Shown: piece after piece, positions 33,706 to 37,851 of the stretch
Layout of the letters: each line of letters begins with the position of its first letter
Position numbering within the stretch: the stretch's first letter is position 1
Source of the DNA: Paracoccaceae bacterium
Lineage (GTDB): Bacteria > Pseudomonadota > Alphaproteobacteria > Rhodobacterales > Rhodobacteraceae
NCBI GenBank assembly: GCA_027013095.1
Contig: JALUYI010000048.1
Coordinates: 1-37,851 of the forward strand
Reading direction: 5' to 3'
Length of the DNA: 37,851 bases
Made by a program: the position numbers and the translations under genes
The notes under the pieces: model-generated
What the model was told of the DNA's origin: nothing
Databases searched by the model: none
What the model saw: only the letters and a program-made list of their open reading frames with translations

Positions 33706-34283
33706 CGCGGCACCCCGGGGGCGGACAGATACCCAGCCGCCTGCAACAATCCGGCGGTTTCGGCCAAAGGCAGGCCCACCACCCCGGTAAACGAGCCGGT
33801 GATCCACGGGATAAAGGCGGCGGCCGGGCCCTGAATGGCATAGGCCCCCGCCTTGCCACGCCAATCCTCGGTCGCCAGATAACCAGACAGCTCGGCATCT
33901 GACAGGCGCTTTACCTGAACCGAGGTCACGACGTCCCGCAGCCACAGCCTAGGCCCAAGGCGCAGCGCCACCGCCGTGATCACCTTGTGCCGACGCCCGG
34001 ACAACAGCCGCAGCATCCGCCCGGCCTCGGCCGCATCCCGTGGCTTGCCCAAAATGCGCCGACCCAGCGCCACGGTGGTATCGGCGCACAGCACCAGATC
34101 ACCGGAATCGGCGGGAACGGCCTGCACCTTGTCCCGGGCAATGCGGCAACAATAGGCGCGCGGCAGCTCGGCCCGGGCAGTAGATTCGTCGATATGTGGA
34201 GGGCAAATCTCGTCCGGCACGACGCCGATCTGCGCCAGCAAGTCCAGTCGGCGCGGGCTACCTGACCCTAGAACAAGGCGCAC
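33702..34283 (-). CDS. maf: Maf-family nucleoside triphosphate pyrophosphatase
   Basis: 193 residues. Maf enzymes hydrolyse non-canonical or pyrimidine nucleotides to monophosphates, removing modified nucleotides. [16 protein letters not shown] is the substrate loop, [16 protein letters not shown] carries the catalytic aspartate, [14 protein letters not shown] and [31 protein letters not shown] in pieces ([21 protein letters not shown]) complete the family signature. The start is a GTG at 34283, three bases after the infA stop, consistent with translational coupling. It overlaps the ribonuclease gene by 4 bp. Confidence 0.94.
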   Translation of the reverse strand: MRLVLGSGSPRRLDLLAQIGVVPDEICPPHIDESTARAELPRAYCCRIARDKVQAVPADSGDLVLCADTTVALGRRILGKPRDAAEAGRMLRLLSGRRHKVITAVALRLGPRLWLRDVVTSVQVKRLSDAELSGYLATEDWRGKAGAYAIQGPAAAFIPWITGSFTGVVGLPLAETAGLLQAAGYLSAPGVPR

Positions 34284-34286
34284 AGG

Positions 34287-34505
34287 TTACTTGTAGCGAT
34301 AGTTGATCCGACCCTTGGTCAAATCATAGGGGGTCATTTCGACCTGAACCTTGTCACCCGCCAGAACACGGATGCGATTCTTGCGCATCTTGCCTGCGGT
34401 GTGGGCAATGATCTCGTGGCCGTTCTCAAGCTCCACCCGAAACGTCGCGTTGGGCAAAAGCTCGGTCACGACACCGGGAAATTCGAGAAGCTCTTCCTTG
34501 GCCAT
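34287..34505 (-). CDS. infA: Translation initiation factor IF-1
   Basis: 72 residues, the exact family length, one S1/OB-fold domain: [36 protein letters not shown] and [12 protein letters not shown]-1 binds the ribosomal A site during initiation and is essential. GGAGAAAAC precedes the ATG. A possible promoter on the minus strand is TTGATA (34579-34584) and CAAATA (34556-34561) with a 17-bp gap; the -10 is poor. First gene of infA-maf-ribonuclease. The DNA upstream is foreign beyond about 34.71 kb. Confidence 0.97.
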   Translation of the reverse strand: MAKEELLEFPGVVTELLPNATFRVELENGHEIIAHTAGKMRKNRIRVLAGDKVQVEMTPYDLTKGRINYRYK

Positions 34506-34712
34506 GTTTTCTCCGATCTGGTTTCCGATATGCGCGGCATAACTCGCGCGCCGGCTATTTGCGCCTGTTTTGCTGAAATATCAAGGTATAACCCAAGATT
34601 TTTCCCGAACGTGACCGGCGCGCCGCTGGCCTGCGCCAACCGTCACCTGCAAGCCGTTGCGTGTTGCGTCGGCAGGATCTGGCATTGCGTGGCCAAGGTG
34701 CGAGGAACCCGG

Positions 34713-34756
34713 TGCCGCAGGGGAGGATTGAGTTCCCGACCTCACCCTTACCAAGG
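34713..34756 (-). pseudogene. Decayed 3' half of tRNA-Thr (GGT)
   Basis: Read on the minus strand, the sequence runs from the anticodon loop (TTGGTAA, anticodon GGT) through the T arm to the acceptor strand CTGCGGC and discriminator A. The 5' half is missing: the homology stops exactly at the IS21-type tip at 34757. The T arm is damaged (stem GGGAA against CTCCC, loop CTCAATC), so both the G53-C61 pair and T54, nearly invariant in tRNAs, are lost. CCA is not encoded (CCG). Non-functional remnant, either an interrupted tRNA gene or an old attachment site. Confidence 0.72.
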
Positions 34757-35022
34757 TGTCAATGAGCGTTTAAAACTGACCCGGTTTCGGCATTTAAATT
34801 TGACCCGCCCTTTGTGGCGCAAAGCCCCCAGTCGGGCCGCCTTCATGTAGCGAGTCCGTCTGGGGGCTTTGCTTGCGGAACGGCTCGTTTTTTCTACGGC
34901 GTTTGCTCTGGGCGAACCGGTATGAGGTATTGCCGGTTTCGATGATATTACAGTGATGTGTGACGCGATCCAGAAGGGCGGTTGTCATCTTGGCATCCCC
35001 GAAGACCGAGACCCCTTCACCG
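34757..35022 (-). mobile_element. IS21-family element remnant, istB-side end
   Basis: The tip TGTCAAT (34757) is followed by two terminal-repeat units, TTTAAAACTGACCCGG (34769-34784) and TTTAAATTTGACCCGC (34793-34808), 24 bp apart; multiple terminal repeats are an IS21 trait. Inside is the last part of an istB-like gene on the minus strand. A perfect 13-bp inverted repeat (34819-34831 with 34860-34872, 28-nt loop) lies 62 bp from the tip. Only about 266 bp remain; istA and most of istB are gone, replaced by IS3 sequence. Confidence 0.75.
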
Positions 35023-35429
35023 AAGTCATGGTTACTGTCGGTTGTTACCCTGAACTTCTTGGTTCTTTTCACCGCAATGCCGTTCTCACGCATCAGACGG
35101 CCGACGCGGCGGTGCCCCACATCCAGCCCCAGCTCCTTCAGTTCCTCGGTCATGCGCGGCCGGCCATAGCTTCCCAGCGACAGTCGAAACTGTTCCCGGA
35201 TATGGGCAAGAACGACCAGGTCATGGCGCTGGCGACGGCTTATGGGGCGGCGACGCCAGGCGCGGTAACCCCGGGGACTGACATCCATGATCCGACACAG
35301 GCGACTGACGGGCATCCGGTTGCGGTGTTCTTCCACAAAGGCAAATCTCATTTGCTTCTCTCCGCGAAGAACACCGTGGCGTTCGTCGGGGAAACGCCCC
35401 AACTGGGGCCTTTCCTTTTTCCTCCTCAC
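34794..35429 (-). pseudogene. Chimeric frame: IS3 orfB N-terminus fused in frame to IstB C-terminus
   Basis: 211 residues. The first 135 or so are a typical IS3-family orfB opening ([67 protein letters not shown]), containing the helix-turn-helix but stopping before the DDE catalytic domain. From about 35022 the frame runs on as the IstB tail ([28 protein letters not shown]). It begins with GTG overlapping the orfA stop. No catalytic transposase remains; the join is a deletion or transposition scar. Confidence 0.8.
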
Positions 35430-35725
35430 TTTAGAATGTCCCTCTCCTCCCGGAGCAGGCGGTTTTCCTTGCGAAGCCGGGCCACCTCACGTTCAAGCTC
35501 AGACTGGGCGGCCGGTTTCTCAGGATTGCGCCGGTCCTGCTGGATCCAGCGGCTCAGCGTGGAAAAGCCGATACCAAGATCGGCCGCATCCTGTCTGCGG
35601 CTCAAGCCGCTTGTAAGTGCGATACGAACCGCCTCAGACCGAAATTCCGGGGTTGGTTTCTGTGCCATGATGTCTCTCCTTTGTCGCAAAATACCAAGTC
35701 AAAGGAGCGGAACAATGCCGTGACA
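35023..35725 (-). mobile_element. Truncated IS3-family insertion sequence
   Basis: Contains complete orfA and the first part of orfB. The orfA-side end is taken at 35725, where the minus strand starts TGTCACGGCATTGTTCCG, matching the TG start of IS3 termini, and where integrase coding sequence begins on the other side. The orfB-side end and any target duplication are lost at the join with the IS21 remnant. A small GCCCC/GGGGC hairpin lies just after the orfA/orfB overlap, where frameshift signals occur in this family. Confidence 0.78.
35426..35689 (-). CDS. IS3-family transposase OrfA
   Basis: 87 residues. A helix-turn-helix of the HTH_Tnp_1 type ([30 protein letters not shown]) is followed by a leucine-zipper-like coiled coil ([23 protein letters not shown], seen in heptads). 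This binds the IS ends and pairs with OrfB. GGAGAG lies upstream of the ATG. It overlaps orfB by 4 bp (GTGA). The element cannot move by itself because orfB lacks the catalytic domain. Confidence 0.88.
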   Translation of the reverse strand: MRQRRDIMAQKPTPEFRSEAVRIALTSGLSRRQDAADLGIGFSTLSRWIQQDRRNPEKPAAQSELEREVARLRKENRLLREERDILK

Positions 35726-35978
35726 GGTCCATGATGCTCGGGGCACGGCGGCGACACGTTTGTTGAATGCTGGTCTCTCGCTTGCAGAAATTGCCAATCA
35801 TATGGGCTGGAGCGTTCGATATGCCGCGAACATGATCGAGCGTTATGCCCGGGTTTCCCCCGATGAAACCGACGCTGTTATGGTGAAATTGGAGACGGCC
35901 AAAAAGGGGGAGAACATGAACAAAACTGTAAACGCACCTGTAAACGGTGTAGGCCGCGTAATCTCGGAAAACTCGTAA
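35726..35978 (+). pseudogene. C-terminal fragment of a tyrosine recombinase (integrase), cut by the IS3 end
   Basis: From the first base after the IS3 end the frame reads VHDARGTAATRLLNAGLS, LAEIANHMGWSVRYAANMIERYARVS, taken in parts. This is the box II region of a phage/island integrase: HxxRG(T)AA with catalytic His and Arg, then HMGW and the likely nucleophile Tyr in IERYARVS. About 80 residues remain; the core-binding domain, box I arginine and any start codon are missing. It stops 15 bp before a tRNA-Cys half, where an island integrase is expected. Confidence 0.85.
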
Positions 35979-36132
35979 GTCATTGAAAACAAATGGAGGC
36001 GAGTACCGGAATCGAACCGGTGTACACGGATTTGCAATCCCTCTGAGTCACCTGAATCTAAAGGATAAAATTGTAAATACCCCCGTTTCTCACCCGTTGG
36101 GCCGTCAAACACTTATACCGAGACTGTAAACG
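35926..36132 (+). repeat. Three CTGTAAACG copies flanking the attachment site
   Basis: The 9-mer occurs at 35926-35934, 35938-35946 (12 bp apart, inside the integrase 3' end) and 36124-36132, about 84 bp beyond the tRNA half. Short repeated sites around a core site are typical of arm-type integrase or excisionase binding sites. The assignment is inferred. Confidence 0.4.
35994..36040 (-). other. Attachment-site remnant: 3' half of tRNA-Cys (GCA)
   Basis: On the minus strand the 47 nt run from GGATTGCAAATCC (anticodon GCA) through an intact T arm (CCGGTTCGATTCCGG) to the acceptor strand and encoded CCA. The 5' half is absent: to the right, the sequence is unrelated. A perfect tRNA 3' half beside an integrase is the classic att copy left by a tRNA-targeting island. 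Because the 5' side faces right, the DNA to the right should itself be inserted material. Confidence 0.82.
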
Positions 36133-36378
36133 TCAGAGACACCTATGCGCATGACGCCGACCCAGGACATTGGCGGCAACAGCCGCATTTAAGGCCGATT
36201 GGAAAAACTCTGCCCTCTGAGGCCGGAGAAAACCACTATGCATATAACACTGGCTTGGATATGATTGCCTGAAACGAAGTAAGAAGTAATATGCCTTCGG
36301 GAAATTCAGTGCTGTGCAGGTCGCAGCAGCTAGACGACCCTGTGCCTTGCGGGTTGTTGTCAGATTTGCATATGCGCA
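36041..36378. other. Gene-free stretch between att site and mcrB-like gene
   Basis: 338 bp with no convincing coding frame on either strand; stops are frequent and no domain is recognised. It holds one CTGTAAACG copy (36124-36132) and is more AT-rich than the sequence left of 34.7 kb. It presumably carries the promoter of the restriction gene, but no clear boxes were seen. Confidence 0.5.
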
Positions 36379-37743
36379 ATGCAGGACAGTGCTTTGACGT
36401 TTGACTTGGTAAATGAAGTATTAAAGTTCTTGAGGGGGCGCCCTTCAGAAACGTTCAGTGCAAATGAGATCGCTGAGTACATTTATCAATCTTTCCCAGA
36501 ATATATCGAGGAGAGAACGAAAAAGTCTGCACAACGGAATAACAGCCGTGATCTAACAACAAAAGCTGGATGGATCTCCCAACTGTCTGCTGAGATCGGT
36601 GCAAAGAACCCGTCATTTCGTCGCCACCCTCAAATTGACATTATCGAGGTTCGCCCAAAAAAATATTTTTTTACCAACAAGAAGAGTGAAAACTCGATCA
36701 ATCAACCGCTTTCAGCGACAAGAGAATTCTCGGAAAAGCTGAGCTTCTTTCTCAAAGCTTTTGGGGATCGTCGAGAGGGGCCTTTTTCCTATGACGAACT
36801 TCTTACTAATGCGATGAATGAGCTAAAAAAATGGCTTGAGAGCGCACAAGCAGTTTCTTCAAGGTCGAACCTCAAGGTCAAGATTAGTGTCGGAGCAGGG
36901 AATTGGACGAAGACGCCTTGGATCGCGATTATGGATAGTGAAGTGACGAATACGACGCAAAAAGGGATCTACGTTGTCTTCCTTGTCGCAGAAGATTTGT
37001 CGACCACCTATTTGACGCTTAACCGAGGTATGACTGAATTAAGCAAAACTCTTGGAGACGCATCCGCAATAGAAGAGATGAGGCGAATTGCCGCTACAGT
37101 TCGCCGCCAGATTGAAGATATCTCTGAGGAAGGATTTACGCTCGATGAAGGTATCGATCTAAAGTCACAAACTGCCGCGGCCCGAAAGTATGAAGCAGGG
37201 ACAATTGCGCATCTGGCTCTGCCTAGTGACGATCTTCCCGATGATGAGACAATCGAGCACTACCTGGACGTGGTGCTACGGGCGTACGAGAAGTCTAAGC
37301 ATATAGACACTTCGGTACCTGCAGAAGCTTTGGATGCCGGCAACGCTGATCAAACCGTAGCCGAGTTCTCTATGGAAGACGCTCTCGATGAACTCTTTCT
37401 TGAGCGCGGAGATATCGAACGATACCTCGATATCTGGCGCGACAAGAAGAACTTGATCCTGACCGGTGCTCCAGGCGTCGGAAAATCGTTTATTGCACTA
37501 AGGCTTGCCTATGCCCTTATCGGTTTCAAAGACGACAGAAAGGTTCAGGCGGTCCAGTTCCACCAATCCTATAGCTATGAGGACTTCGTGCAGGGTTACC
37601 GACCCAACGGTAATCAAGGTTTTGAACGGAAGAACGGGGCCTTCTACGAATTTCGTGATCGAGCACTGAGAGACCTAAACGGCACCTATGTCTTTATCAT
37701 TGACGAAATTAACCGGGGCAATCTTTTGTCAATCCCGGAGTAA
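36379..37743 (+). pseudogene. McrB-like restriction ATPase/GTPase, interrupted by an insertion sequence
   Basis: 454 residues, of which about 449 are native. An N-terminal wing-helix-like domain (1-100, FSANEIAEYIYQSFPEYIEE) is followed by an MrcB/DUF3578-type domain (about 115-290) and the start of an AAA+ domain. Walker A is GAPGVGKS (363-370), then VQFHQSYSYEDFVQGYRP, a McrB hallmark, and Walker B VFIIDEINRGN. After NL the protein should continue with the sensor region, but the sequence switches to an IS21-type tip at 37727 and stops. Codon use is AT-richer than in the rest of the window. No good ribosome site precedes 36379. McrC, if any, lies beyond the window. Confidence 0.85.
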
Positions 37744-37851
37744 AAAGGGGCCAAATCGCGGTGTAAAACTGGGCCAGTCGGTGTGATTTCGTCCAGCCCC
37801 TTGGAACGCGAGGCCATTCAAAGAGCAAGCGCGTTCCAGGGGGCGTTGGCC
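37727..37851. mobile_element. End of a second IS21-family element
   Basis: Starts with TGTCAAT, the same tip as the element at 34757, and has two repeat units, GTAAAAAGGGGCCA (37740-37753) and GTAAAACTGGGCCA (37763-37776), 23 bp apart. A long stem-loop pairs 37797-37810 with 37830-37843 (14 bp, one G-T) 70 bp from the tip. The element continues past the window, so istA/istB cannot be seen and family assignment rests on the end structure. Confidence 0.62.

Noticed and set aside
33706-33945. Long N-terminal extension of the ribonuclease E/G protein
   Set aside because: It lies wholly inside maf in another frame; ATG 33705 overlaps the maf stop and gives the family N-terminus.
34713-34756. Functional tRNA-Thr
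   Set aside because: The 5' half is absent and the T arm has lost G53 and T54.
35843-36112. Minus-strand frame across the integrase end and att site
   Set aside because: It runs antisense through integrase codons and a tRNA half, with no domain or ribosome site.
1-37851. CRISPR array
   Set aside because: No set of regularly spaced repeats of 23-40 bp was seen; the only phased repeats are the short pairs listed.

Overview
The window looks like the chromosome of a GC-rich alphaproteobacterium, most likely a member of the Rhodobacteraceae (Roseobacter group). The evidence is the infA-maf-ribonuclease E/G gene order, the typical alphaproteobacterial MerT/MerP/MerA set without an NmerA domain, and uniformly GC-rich third codon positions up to about 34.7 kb. 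This family assignment is inferred from gene content and not from a marker tree.

Layout, left to right. (1) 1-2.4 kb: mercury resistance, a MerR-type promoter followed by merT, merP and merA; merR itself would lie off the left edge. (2) 2.4-17.2 kb: a phosphonate locus. It holds a DeoR-type regulator with a Na/phosphate transporter, a divergent cytoplasmic phosphonate-monoester-hydrolase-like enzyme, a complete dipeptide-type ABC importer (binding protein, two permeases, two ATPases), an EamA permease, and the two-step 2-aminoethylphosphonate pathway (phnX, phnW) divergent from a LysR regulator. Read together, the genes suggest import of an esterified or conjugated phosphonate, release of free aminoethylphosphonate inside the cell, conversion to acetaldehyde and phosphate, and disposal of the surplus phosphate. 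(3) 17.3-23.1 kb: a DauA-like D-amino-acid dehydrogenase, a membrane-anchored cytochrome c, a small secreted cysteine-rich protein, an L,D-transpeptidase, a second FAD oxidoreductase and an NsrR-like Rrf2 regulator. (4) 23.2-32.6 kb: a dense phosphorelay locus with a CpaE/TadZ-like ATPase, a membrane histidine kinase, a 1377-residue hybrid kinase with two receivers, a single-domain receiver, a receiver fused to a decayed GGDEF-like domain, and an HPt protein. (5) 32.6-34.5 kb: infA-maf-ribonuclease E/G, converging on the HPt gene.

(6) 34.7 kb to the end is a mosaic of mobile-DNA scars. It contains a decayed 3' half of tRNA-Thr, the end of an IS21-family element carrying an IstB tail, an IS3-family element whose orfB is fused in frame to that tail, the C-terminal end of a tyrosine recombinase cut by the IS3 end, a 3' half of tRNA-Cys that looks like an attachment site, and then a more AT-rich McrB-like restriction gene cut by a second IS21-like end. 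The simplest reading is a tRNA-Cys integration hot spot with at least two successive elements, later eroded by insertion sequences.

The main candidates for new biology are the phosphonate-ester scavenging cluster and the self-contained phosphorelay with a CpaE-like output or partner.
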